Notes under the pieces: model-generated
What the model was told of the DNA's origin: nothing
Seen by the model: the letters and a program-made list of their open reading frames with translations, nothing else
Databases searched by the model: none
Shown: positions 1-7,986 of the stretch, one piece after another
Layout: each line of letters starts with the position of its first letter
Position numbering within the stretch: the first letter of the stretch is position 1
Source: a virus
Strand: one strand, 5' to 3'
Length of the DNA stretch: 25,131 nucleotides
IMG/VR virus record: IMGVR_UViG_3300002460_000154
Coordinates: 1 to 25,131 of that record
Program-made: the position numbers and the translations under genes

Positions 1-71
1 CCGTCATTAAGTGGATTGCCATCGACGTCAGTAAAAACTGGGTAGGGCGGATTGACAGACAAAGTAGACAT
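1..71 (-). CDS. Tailspike protein, N-terminal head-binding domain (partial)
   Basis: Only the first 23 codons lie in the window; the gene runs off the left end. The start ATG follows a good AGGAG ribosome site. The visible peptide contains NPPYPVFTDVDGNPLNDG, the opening of the head-binding domain of P22-type tailspikes, which plugs the spike onto the tail machine and is followed by a glycan-binding or depolymerase beta-helix. It begins 19 bases after the gp16-like ejection gene, the same order as gp16 then gp9 in P22-like phages. Seen: the start, ribosome site and motif. Inferred: the rest of the protein, whose receptor specificity cannot be judged here. Confidence 0.75.
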   Translation of the reverse strand, partial: MSTLSVNPPYPVFTDVDGNPLND

Positions 72-90
72 GTGATTCTCCTATAAAAAG

Positions 91-1989
91 TTACTCGCCC
101 AGGGCCTTGCGGACCTTAGCTCTTGTTTTCGCATCTTTGATGCCTTTAGTCATCAGACGGAAACTTGTCATGATGGGTGCAGGTACTCCTGCCGTGCCGC
201 TGATAGCAATGTCCATCATGCCAGCTAAGACGCTGGCGGTGTTGCTTGTGTTGACGCTACCAGGTGGTGCAACAAGCACATCCTTGGCCACATCATTGAT
301 AATACGAAGTTGCTCTGCGCCCTTCTTGCCAAACACAAAATCAAGTTTGCCAGACTTGTCCAGCTGACTGACCACACGGTCAAGTTGGCCTGGCGACAAG
401 ATGGGGTTCCCAAGTTCGTCACGACCAACTCCTTTAGTGGCCTCATCACGCAAGAACTTAAGCGTGCCGCCTTGCAATTCCTTCCAGGCTTGTTGGCCAT
501 TAGGACCCTCAGTCTGAAGCAAACGACGAACTTGCCGAACGGTATCAAGAGAGGTAGATGGGTCAATGACTGAGCGGCGTAGAACATCTTCCATGGCGAT
601 GGCGCGATCATTTGAACCACGCTTCTGGCCAAGCAGGTTCTTTACCAAACCAATGTTCTCGTAATCACTGCCAAACCGGGCTCGTGCTGCACGGGCTTGC
701 TTGTACATGTTGCCACCAAGGCCGTCAGTTGAGGCATCAATGAGGCTGCGCATCTGCGAAGCTTGCATGATGTTGGTTGGCTCAGTGTTGGTAGCTCCAC
801 CAATAGACCGGCGGAATAACTCGGCCGTCTTGAGAGCCACAGGTTGGGCAACCAATGTTCCATCAGGCGCTTCAGTGGCCACGCCGAGCTGTAGCGCTTT
901 GGCACGAGTTGCCTTGAGCACGTTGGCCACCTCAGCCTCAGGTGCGTTGTCAACCAAATGCTGAACCACGGTGTCGAGCTTGACAGGGGCTTCCATCTCG
1001 CCGGCCTTCTCGGCCTCCTTGTACAAGGTGCGGATGCGTGTCTTGTCACGAGCAGCCCGGTCACGAAGCGCCTTGTCTACGGTCAGGCCAATGGAACGCA
1101 AATCAGGTGCCTCAGCTCCAGTCATGTCGATGAAGGTCTCAAGGTTTTGTTGGAGCTGCTTGTTCTGAGTGGCGAAACGCTCACGAATGGGTGCACCTAC
1201 TTCAGGCAACTTGGCTGTTTCGCGTTCAAAGCGTTGCTGCTCAAACTGGCGTGTCTTTTGACCTTCGGTCAACTTGATGGGCACTGGCAATTCTTCGGCT
1301 TTGGCTTGGCGCAGGGTGGCCAAATCAACACCAGCGGCCCCACCGGAACCAGGCGTGCCAGGAGTGGGCTTCTTAGAAGTTGCACCAGGCAGTATCTCAG
1401 TGATTGGCTCAGCAACTTTGGCTACAGCTTGACCAGCACGCTTTGTGGCAGCAACGACGGGAGCCGCAACACGACCTGCAGTTGCTGCCACAGCTGGCAT
1501 TGCGGCTTTTACACCTGAGGACACTGCACCAATAGGACCAACAACTGGGATGACAGGAGGGACATTCTGAAGCACTTCACCGACGGCTTGTACCTGCTCC
1601 TGGCCTGACTGAGTGCGAGGCGCGTAGGTCAATGCCTGAGCTCCCTGCATGGCTGACTTCTGGACCAGGTCAGCCGCTTGCTGGCTACCAAACTGGCCAG
1701 ACAGGATCTGCTCAGCCAGACCCTTCAGCGTGCCGCCAATAAGACCGGCTGCTCCTCCAATTGCACCAGTGCCAATGGTCAATGCTGCCTCGCCAGCCCC
1801 AACAATCTTCTCACCAACAGATGGTTCAACGTACTCCTGAGTTGTGCCAGGCACAATCGTGTCTGGGATCTGGTTTGTGGTATCTTGGCGTGCCTTGACA
1901 AGCACGGCAGCCAAGCGCCGAGCGGCATCAAGGTCACCCGCCTTGTCGGCGTTGACCAAGGCCAGCTCAAGTTCTTGGAGTGTTGCCAT
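91..1989 (-). CDS. Ejection (DNA transfer) protein, P22 gp16-like
   Basis: This 632-residue protein is close in length to P22 gp16 (609 residues) and is the third of three ejection-type genes, directly before the tailspike. Such proteins are packed in the virion and pass into the host envelope to let the DNA cross. A small-residue stretch rich in Gly, Ala and Ile lies at about residues 70-95 and could insert in a membrane; a Pro/Val/Ala-rich part follows at about 135-205. The remainder is charged and helical. The ATG overlaps the upstream stop as TAATG, with an AAGGAG site inside the upstream gene, so translation is coupled. Assignment rests on position, size and composition rather than a catalytic motif. 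Confidence 0.7.
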   Translation of the reverse strand: MATLQELELALVNADKAGDLDAARRLAAVLVKARQDTTNQIPDTIVPGTTQEYVEPSVGEKIVGAGEAALTIGTGAIGGAAGLIGGTLKGLAEQILSGQFGSQQAADLVQKSAMQGAQALTYAPRTQSGQEQVQAVGEVLQNVPPVIPVVGPIGAVSSGVKAAMPAVAATAGRVAAPVVAATKRAGQAVAKVAEPITEILPGATSKKPTPGTPGSGGAAGVDLATLRQAKAEELPVPIKLTEGQKTRQFEQQRFERETAKLPEVGAPIRERFATQNKQLQQNLETFIDMTGAEAPDLRSIGLTVDKALRDRAARDKTRIRTLYKEAEKAGEMEAPVKLDTVVQHLVDNAPEAEVANVLKATRAKALQLGVATEAPDGTLVAQPVALKTAELFRRSIGGATNTEPTNIMQASQMRSLIDASTDGLGGNMYKQARAARARFGSDYENIGLVKNLLGQKRGSNDRAIAMEDVLRRSVIDPSTSLDTVRQVRRLLQTEGPNGQQAWKELQGGTLKFLRDEATKGVGRDELGNPILSPGQLDRVVSQLDKSGKLDFVFGKKGAEQLRIINDVAKDVLVAPPGSVNTSNTASVLAGMMDIAISGTAGVPAPIMTSFRLMTKGIKDAKTRAKVRKALGE

Positions 1990-3284
1990 TAACGTGCTCC
2001 TTGGGTATACTTCTTCACAAGCGCATCGATGTCGCCACCAGACGTGCTCACGGCCGGTGTGTCAGGGATGGTCTCAGGCAGGCCTGCACGAGCAGTCATG
2101 TTCTTGCGAGCCTTCATGACCAAGCGCTGAGCTTCCTTGACGTTCTCGAGCAGACGCTCAGGAGACTGCTTCAAACTGAAGTTCTGCAAAGCTGCTTGAA
2201 GCTTCTCGCCTTCGGCGTTGGACAATGCGCCCATGCCCTTGATGTTGGGGATCTGGGCCATGAATGACTGTGAACCAAGCGTCTCAACCAGAGCCTCGAA
2301 GTCGGCCGTGTCTTGGCTGAGAGTGGGCATGCGCGACGACACCGGACCGGCAGCTGAACCAATCACACCAATCGGCGTCTTCAGGATGCGATCAGCCGTG
2401 TTAAGCATATTGTCCATGTTGGTTCGAGCAGACTCAAGGTCTGCGGCCTTGGCGCGCACCGCATCATCACGTTTTTGCACCATATCCTGCAACTTAAGTT
2501 GGTTTTCTTCACGCTTGATCTGGTTACCCTCGCGAGCAATCTGAGCATTCATGGCTGCAATGCCAGCATTTTGCTTGGCAATCTTGATGTCCTCTTGGAT
2601 CTTCGTGATGTCCCAACCTTTCTTCTGCAGGTCAAGCACCGCACCAGACTCAGCGAACTTGGCCTCAACAGCGGCTTTCTGGGCCTTGGCCTGAGACTCA
2701 GTCAGCTTCGATGGTTGAAGTTCTGCATCGCGCTGCTCGCCCTGAAGCTTTGTGAAGGTTTCAGTAAACTTGTCAGGCCCCATGGCCGACGCCAGAAAGA
2801 GGCCGGTGGAAGTCTTGGCCGTTTCAGGACTAGTCTTGATCAACACGCCCAGGTCTTCAAGTGTCTTGGCTTCGCGCTCTTGACCTGAGTTGCGGTAGGC
2901 GGTAGCCTGCTCAGTCAATAACTGTTGGGCAATCTCTGGATTGCCAGATTGAAGCGCAGCATAGACCTGCGTGGCTTGACCCAGGCGTGAGTCCTTCTGC
3001 TCAGTGCTGAGCACGTCGTAGGTCCGCTTGAAGTTCTCGCTCAGACTTGGATACTTGACCATCATGCTGGCCAAAGCTGAGGGCGTCGGATTTTGAGATA
3101 GCGTACCAAGATCAGCTTCCATCTTTGCTTGGGTCTCACGCGCCTTTTGGAGGTCGAGAGCTTTTTGCTCGGCCAAGTTACGCTGGGACATCATGTTGGA
3201 GATGTTGAGTGCGTTTTGAACTCCACCCATGACCGACTGTGTCGGATCTGGGACGTTGAGCATGTAGTTGAATGGTTGTGCCAT
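1989..3284 (-). CDS. Ejection (DNA transfer) protein, P22 gp20-like
   Basis: This 431-residue protein is very rich in Gln, Ala, Lys and Glu, with a long predicted coiled coil at about residues 200-300 and no Cys-based or catalytic motifs. It sits between the gp7-like and gp16-like genes, matching the 7-20-16 order of P22-like ejection genes; P22 gp20 is 471 residues. It probably forms part of the tube or plug released ahead of the genome. The ATG follows AAAGGTG with normal spacing and lies one base after the upstream stop. The N terminus (NYMLNVPDPTQSVMGG) resembles openings common in podovirus internal virion proteins. The name is inferred from order and composition. Confidence 0.65.
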   Translation of the reverse strand: MAQPFNYMLNVPDPTQSVMGGVQNALNISNMMSQRNLAEQKALDLQKARETQAKMEADLGTLSQNPTPSALASMMVKYPSLSENFKRTYDVLSTEQKDSRLGQATQVYAALQSGNPEIAQQLLTEQATAYRNSGQEREAKTLEDLGVLIKTSPETAKTSTGLFLASAMGPDKFTETFTKLQGEQRDAELQPSKLTESQAKAQKAAVEAKFAESGAVLDLQKKGWDITKIQEDIKIAKQNAGIAAMNAQIAREGNQIKREENQLKLQDMVQKRDDAVRAKAADLESARTNMDNMLNTADRILKTPIGVIGSAAGPVSSRMPTLSQDTADFEALVETLGSQSFMAQIPNIKGMGALSNAEGEKLQAALQNFSLKQSPERLLENVKEAQRLVMKARKNMTARAGLPETIPDTPAVSTSGGDIDALVKKYTQGAR

Positions 3285-3285
3285 G

Positions 3286-3930
3286 TTAGAACACCTTTAG
3301 AGCTTTGAGCGTGGCAACATTGCCGATGGTCCCGCCGATGTTTCCCCACATCTGGGCTTGAGCCTGACCTTGAGCCAGAGCTGCACCGGCGGCCGCCTGT
3401 CCTTGTTGTGTCAATGCATTGCCAATGTTGGCGCCAGTTTGCTGGGCGGCAGCTGCCTGGCCTGCGGCCGATGCTTGGCCCAAGCCTGAGATGGTACCAA
3501 GCTTACTGAACTGCGACTCAATCAACTGGCTTAAAAGCTGTGGGCGAAACTGAGCAAGAGTAGCCTGCACGTTGCCGCCACGAAGTCCGCCAGTTGCTGA
3601 CGCGTTTTGCAAGATGGCGTTCTCACCTTGCTGCATCATTGATTGAAACTGAGGCGATGATTCGATGCCGGCAATTGCTTGTTGCTGGGCTGCCGGTCCT
3701 GCAAGGCCAAGTAGACCTTGTTGGCCACCGATGGCCTGCTCACCAGCTCCTACGTAAGGAGCCAGCAACTTTTGAACGGCGTCGAACTGACGCCGCTGCT
3801 CCTCAATTGATGCTTGGCTTGCTGCAGTCTGGGCACCAGCAGCTGATTCTGCAGCACTAGACTGCGCGTTGCTGGACATCACGCCAGTGATGACTGATCC
3901 GGCCACGACAGCCGTTGCGATTCCGCTCAT
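3286..3930 (-). CDS. Ejection (DNA transfer) protein, P22 gp7-like
   Basis: This 214-residue protein starts with a hydrophobic segment (about residues 3-18) and is otherwise dominated by Ala, Gly and Gln. That low-complexity style is typical of the gp7/p32 group of DNA transfer proteins (P22 gp7 is about 229 residues). A recognisable part is the central PYVGAGEQA ... GLRGGN region found in many podovirus homologues. The start overlaps the stop of the cupin-SET gene as ATGA, with GGAG upstream, and the next ejection gene starts one base after its stop. It is likely co-translated with both and packaged in the head. Confidence 0.7.
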   Translation of the reverse strand: MSGIATAVVAGSVITGVMSSNAQSSAAESAAGAQTAASQASIEEQRRQFDAVQKLLAPYVGAGEQAIGGQQGLLGLAGPAAQQQAIAGIESSPQFQSMMQQGENAILQNASATGGLRGGNVQATLAQFRPQLLSQLIESQFSKLGTISGLGQASAAGQAAAAQQTGANIGNALTQQGQAAAGAALAQGQAQAQMWGNIGGTIGNVATLKALKVF

Positions 3931-4793
3931 TGGGATTCTCCTTCAATTAGATTGACGCCCGAGAGGGCGAGGGCTTGGCGGTAGTCAACTGTCACCTCCT
4001 CACCTTGATTGCCACCGGCGCATCCAGCAATGCGCTTCAAGGCTACAAGCCAGATGTCACCACTTTCGTCCTTGACAAACTTAGCGTTGGGGTTCTTAGC
4101 GTGGTTGGTGTAGCGACCTGCTGGTGTGCGCATGCCATCGATGCGCGCTGGTGCGATGACCTCACCTTGCTCAACTGAAGAGCTGAGGAAAACACCTTTG
4201 CCCTCAATGGCCGAGTCACGCACGGTGAACTTAGGTGCAAAACCACTTGGCATCTTGATTTGGTCATGCGGATTCTCAGACTGAGCGCGGACTGCAGCAG
4301 GCGTGAAACCTGCAAGGCGCACAACAAGTTCAAAGTCTTCACGGTCTTCACGGCGGTGATAGGTCTCAAGTTGCTTAGCAACCTCAGCGTGCGCTTGCCA
4401 CGTGGCGCTCTTGTCGAGGAACATGGCCTCAAGCTTATCGATGTCGCGCTCGTCAGTGGAGTAGACATTCTGCCAGATGCAGGTCTCAAGCACGTAGCCA
4501 AGTTTGCGGCCAGGCTTGCCAACAAAGATCATGGGTGCTCGCAGCACTTTGGTCTGACCATCGTCACCTACCATGGCAACTGCACCAGTCAACATGATGT
4601 TGAGGTGCTCAAACCGCTGGGCGTGGCCGATGGCGAGAGTGCCAGCCGGCAGAGTGACTTCGCGGATGTAGATACCCGGGCCGAAGTGGTGGACAACTGG
4701 GCACTCGACTTGAGGCAGGTCCAAAAGGTGTGATTCAACCTGCTCGATTTTAGCAGGGTCCACAATACTGTGGGATTTGGCTTCAGCCAGCAT
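3927..4793 (-). CDS. Cupin-SET fusion protein, predicted protein-lysine methyltransferase
   Basis: Two parts are visible in 288 residues. Residues 35-115 look like a cupin barrel, with His57 and His63 in the metal-motif region and a run of short beta strands. Residues 190-275 carry the hallmarks of a SET domain: GKGVF (198-202), RYTNHAKNPNA (227-237, the RFxNHxxxPN-like signature) and GEEVTVDY (264-271, ending in the DY pair). SET enzymes transfer methyl from S-adenosylmethionine to lysine; the substrate here is unknown. The middle (115-185) is helical and charged. The ATG has an AAGGAG site, and the stop overlaps the gp7-like start (ATGA). The gene follows a 118-base gap with a dyad and a probable promoter. 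Domain calls come from motifs; activity is inferred. Confidence 0.7.
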   Translation of the reverse strand: MLAEAKSHSIVDPAKIEQVESHLLDLPQVECPVVHHFGPGIYIREVTLPAGTLAIGHAQRFEHLNIMLTGAVAMVGDDGQTKVLRAPMIFVGKPGRKLGYVLETCIWQNVYSTDERDIDKLEAMFLDKSATWQAHAEVAKQLETYHRREDREDFELVVRLAGFTPAAVRAQSENPHDQIKMPSGFAPKFTVRDSAIEGKGVFLSSSVEQGEVIAPARIDGMRTPAGRYTNHAKNPNAKFVKDESGDIWLVALKRIAGCAGGNQGEEVTVDYRQALALSGVNLIEGESQ

Positions 4794-4849
4794 TCAAACT
4801 CTCCTTTTCAGGGTGGTATGAGCTGCTGGCTGCTCGTTAGGCTCAGCTA

Positions 4850-4902
4850 CTGTGGTCTCTAGTACCACAGGTGGTCAGATACTAACACGCATCTGACCAC
4901 CT
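4850..4902 (-). promoter_or_regulatory. Overlapping dyads (7-bp and 12-bp arms) in the gap before cupin-SET
   Basis: Two inverted repeats share bases. The larger pairs AGGTGGTCAGAT (4869-4880) with ATCTGACCACCT (4891-4902), a perfect 12 bp with a 10-base spacer. The smaller pairs CTGTGGT (4850-4856) with ACCACAG (4864-4870). No run of T follows on either strand, so a standard terminator is unlikely. As DNA the larger dyad spans the spacer and -10 of the candidate promoter listed next, as an operator would. As RNA, the shared ACCAC/GTGGT core allows alternative pairings. Confidence 0.6.
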
Positions 4903-4908
4903 TGTAAA
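4879..4908 (-). promoter_or_regulatory. Candidate internal late promoter (TTTACA-18-TAGTAT)
   Basis: On the minus strand TTTACA (4908-4903) and TAGTAT (4884-4879) are 18 bases apart. The -35 is identical to that of the three plus-strand promoters of this phage, and the -10 differs from their TAGAAT at one position. It would give separate transcription of cupin-SET, the ejection proteins and the tailspike. Its spacer and -10 lie inside a perfect dyad. Function is inferred from sequence only. Confidence 0.4.
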
Positions 4909-4911
4909 CCA

Positions 4912-5247
4912 TCAGGTTATTTCACGACCGGAGGCGACAATAGTAAGTGAGTTGGCCGCGCTTGCAATTGTGGAGATGATACCGCCGTCGCCCAAAGATT
5001 GACCAACAAGTTCAGGAAATGTGTATGTCTCTCCTGGAGCCACAAACCGAGTTTTCACCACAAGGTTATTTGTACCAGCAACTCCACCTTGGGCAATTAA
5101 ATTTACAGACAGCGCCACATTTGCAGCAGACGTGTTTGTGGCAGTGAATTTGTCAATGATAACTTTACACCCATTGGCTGTGTATTGGGCGGTTTGTAAT
5201 GCCTCAGCTTGCTTTGCTGGGATCAGATTCTTTACTGTGACAGTCAT
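4912..5247 (-). CDS. Small beta-rich virion-associated protein, unknown function
   Basis: The protein has 111 residues. The ATG at 5247 is chosen over a TTG 18 bases upstream because a strong AAGGAG site, which lies within the last codons of the fibre gene, is placed correctly for it. The sequence is mostly predicted beta strand, with a characteristic APGETYTFPELVGQ segment and a C-terminal ASGREIT. Proteins of this style recur after fibre genes in phages of aquatic bacteria and have no settled function. Lying between fibre and cupin-SET, it may be a fibre accessory, tip or head-decoration protein; that is inference. No signal peptide or membrane segment is visible. Confidence 0.7.
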   Translation of the reverse strand: MTVTVKNLIPAKQAEALQTAQYTANGCKVIIDKFTATNTSAANVALSVNLIAQGGVAGTNNLVVKTRFVAPGETYTFPELVGQSLGDGGIISTIASAANSLTIVASGREIT

Positions 5248-5248
5248 T

Positions 5249-7984
5249 TTAGACTCCTTGTTCAATTAGTGAAAGGCGCTCCTCAAATCCTCGAGATATG
5301 AACGCCAAGAGTTGATCCATACGGAACCCGTACTTATTACCAGCCTGCTGAATTTCAGTCCAAGCCTCTTTAACAACAACCTCTTTGTAGATCTGGTTGC
5401 CATCTTTGTCTAACAACCCAGTGTCAACTTGGTCAACTTGGGCGTTGTGAGTTGTGATCTTTTCATCCCACTCATCGTAACATATAAAACCATAGGACAT
5501 GGCATCAAGTCCACATGACGTCATTATTTCAATGGCTCTTTGCACGGTCATGCCGATGTGCTTCCGAGCCAAATCGCCCTTACTGTTGACTGCCTCGATG
5601 AATTTGTAAGTGCCAATTTCCTTAGACAGTTGCTTTGCCGCAGCCAGTTCACCAGAAGTAAAGGCGGATACTTGTGTCTTATCCCTCGCATCTGATGTAT
5701 TGATCAACGCCGTGCCGGCATAAATCACAGACCAGCGCAGTGCTGCCGTTCCGCAGCTCCTGGTGTTATCAGCACTTGGTCTGAAGTTGCCTCCTGAGTC
5801 AAACCGCGCAACCTCTGTGGCTGTTACTGCACCGGAAGTCAGACTGACGCCAAATGCAAGTTCACTGACGCCGCTCGAGCCTCCGCCGATGCCCTTGACA
5901 TACGACTGACTTGTACCGCTGAAGTTGTTTGCCACCTCGAACAACACGGTTGCGTCTGATGCTGTTGCAGTGGTAGTCTTAAGTCTGATTGCGGTCGCTG
6001 TTGACTGCTTGGCGTCGATGGTGTAACTGGCGCTGGTATCTCCAATTGCAAGACGCGTGTTTGCGTTGTCAAACAGGAAGTTAGCATTAGTTGCAATGGC
6101 GCTGGCGCTGTTTCCAAACAATATGCGACCGTTGCCGAATGTTGTGTTGCCAGTACCGCCATTTGGCACGCCGAGAGTGCCTGCCAACGTCAATGTACCA
6201 GAGCCAGTGACTGGTCCGCCAGAAAATGACAAACCCGTCGTGCCGCCAGAAGCATTCACAGATGTCACAGTTCCTGTACCGTAAGCTGTCGTGTCCAGAG
6301 CCCAAGTATTTGCGGCTGTTTTCTTTAGCAGACCTGTAGTGCCAGCAAGAGCAGCAATGGCATCTAGATCAGCATCCCAAGCTTGGACATTGCTGCCTAT
6401 GGCAACACCAAGATTTGTCCTAGCTGTTGATGTGTTAGTCAGGTCGCTTAGGTTATTACCGGCGAGAAGTACGCCGACAAGGTTGTGCTCTAAAACAAAC
6501 CAAGACGAACCCACTGCAGCCTGGGTACCACCTGCGTTGTCAGCGGACGCAACCACCATGTCACCAACATCAACATTTACACCAGATGCCCCACCGATCT
6601 TGCCAGCAACTGAAACTGCATATGTGTCACCTTTCAAGGCCGCTGGATAATTTGGGTTGGTACTGCAGTTGATGTTACCTTTGAAATCCAACAACCCAGT
6701 CACTGCGTTATCGACGTAAGTTTTCACAGCTTTTTGCGTTGCCACGCGCAAGTCGCTGTTGGCAGCCAAAGTTCCGTCAGCGTCACTGGTAAGCGTTGAG
6801 ACGGTCCCAAGTCCGTGCACTGACGTACCAGTTGCTCCGGTGTGCGCATCCAACTCTGCTTGGGTTGCCATGTCTACGGCGAATCCAGGATTAGGATAGG
6901 TCCCAGAAAGAACACCGCCAGCCGACCCTGTTGGGGCAGCTCCAGCCACGGCAATGGTGATTGCGCCATCAGCATTAGTGATGGTGACATTGGTTCCGGG
7001 CGTTAAAGAAGCAGCTTCCCATCTTTTTTGCGTGGCATCATAGATCAGGACATTTCCGGCCGCCGGTGTGGGAGCATACACGTCATTGAGGTGCCCTAAA
7101 TCTTCGCCGGTCTTCATGCGCACAAAGATGGAACCAGCTCCGCCTGAAGCCGCATTGATCACAATGGCTACAGGCGCCCGTAGTTTCGGGGCGTCTGGTG
7201 CAATTTTGGTCAGGCCTCCGGCAATTGTTGGATTGAAATAGAGCAGGTCGCCATCAACCCAAACCTCGCCGTACGGCGTGCCCGAGGTATTGATTCCTCG
7301 CACCAGTCCAAAACTGGTAACATATCCAAAGGCGTTGTTTGCAATATCTTGTGTTGCCACGCCAAGCATGTACTCGCCAGAAATAGTTCCATCTGCGACG
7401 GCTGGGGCACAAGTGATTTTGCCAGATGCGCCAATAGCGCCAGTAGCCATCACAGAACTTCCATCGGTGATGGTCGCACCTGAAGTATTCTTCACGTAGA
7501 AGTGGGTTTCCTGTCCAACTTGAAGCACAACACCGTTGAACAGTCCTACGTCGATGGTCCCGTCATCAGCATTCCATTGAACACGGCGCTCTTGAGTAAC
7601 GTGCGGTCCGTTGACAGGAAAGTCAATGTAGTCACCAGACAAAAATGTGTCTTGGCGAATCACTGGTTCCATGGCCAACAACTCAAGAGATTGCGCTATT
7701 TTGTTAAGCAGGTCCAAAGCTTGCGTGGCTTTGTCATCGGCCGACCCGGCATTGATAGCCGCATCTTGGACAACTTGCCCAAGTTGATCAAGAGCAGACT
7801 GGGCCGTTGACTGGGCCGTCGAGGCGTCAATTGAGGCTTCTTGTATGAGTGAGACTAATGTTGCAATTTCAGCTGGGGTCAATTCACCAGCCACGTAGAA
7901 AAGACGTTCAAACCTTCTTATTGATTCAGGGTCTGGAAGGAATTTAGCCAGAGCATCTCTGGTTAGTGGACGTGGATCTGCCAT
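5249..7984 (-). CDS. Tail fibre with C-terminal S74 intramolecular chaperone domain
   Basis: The protein has 911 residues. The N-terminal 110 residues are helical, with an Ala/Gln heptad stretch, likely the trimeric anchor. The middle is a long beta-rich shaft with repeats typical of fibres (SAGGVLSGTYPNPGF, NNLSDLTNTSTARTNLGV, GVPNGGTGNTTF). The last 148 residues form an S74-type chaperone: TSDARDK holds the expected catalytic Ser764 and Lys769, and such domains trimerise the shaft and then cleave themselves off before that Ser. The ATG lies two bases after the gp10-like stop with only a weak GGCGG site, implying coupled translation. It occupies the place where P22 has its tail needle gene. 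Self-cleavage is predicted from the motif. Confidence 0.88.
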   Translation of the reverse strand: MADPRPLTRDALAKFLPDPESIRRFERLFYVAGELTPAEIATLVSLIQEASIDASTAQSTAQSALDQLGQVVQDAAINAGSADDKATQALDLLNKIAQSLELLAMEPVIRQDTFLSGDYIDFPVNGPHVTQERRVQWNADDGTIDVGLFNGVVLQVGQETHFYVKNTSGATITDGSSVMATGAIGASGKITCAPAVADGTISGEYMLGVATQDIANNAFGYVTSFGLVRGINTSGTPYGEVWVDGDLLYFNPTIAGGLTKIAPDAPKLRAPVAIVINAASGGAGSIFVRMKTGEDLGHLNDVYAPTPAAGNVLIYDATQKRWEAASLTPGTNVTITNADGAITIAVAGAAPTGSAGGVLSGTYPNPGFAVDMATQAELDAHTGATGTSVHGLGTVSTLTSDADGTLAANSDLRVATQKAVKTYVDNAVTGLLDFKGNINCSTNPNYPAALKGDTYAVSVAGKIGGASGVNVDVGDMVVASADNAGGTQAAVGSSWFVLEHNLVGVLLAGNNLSDLTNTSTARTNLGVAIGSNVQAWDADLDAIAALAGTTGLLKKTAANTWALDTTAYGTGTVTSVNASGGTTGLSFSGGPVTGSGTLTLAGTLGVPNGGTGNTTFGNGRILFGNSASAIATNANFLFDNANTRLAIGDTSASYTIDAKQSTATAIRLKTTTATASDATVLFEVANNFSGTSQSYVKGIGGGSSGVSELAFGVSLTSGAVTATEVARFDSGGNFRPSADNTRSCGTAALRWSVIYAGTALINTSDARDKTQVSAFTSGELAAAKQLSKEIGTYKFIEAVNSKGDLARKHIGMTVQRAIEIMTSCGLDAMSYGFICYDEWDEKITTHNAQVDQVDTGLLDKDGNQIYKEVVVKEAWTEIQQAGNKYGFRMDQLLAFISRGFEERLSLIEQGV

Positions 7985-7986
7985 TG

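Noticed and set aside
5249-7984. Diversity-generating retroelement target in the fibre
   Set aside because: No reverse transcriptase, template repeat or adenine-biased variable repeat was seen in the window.
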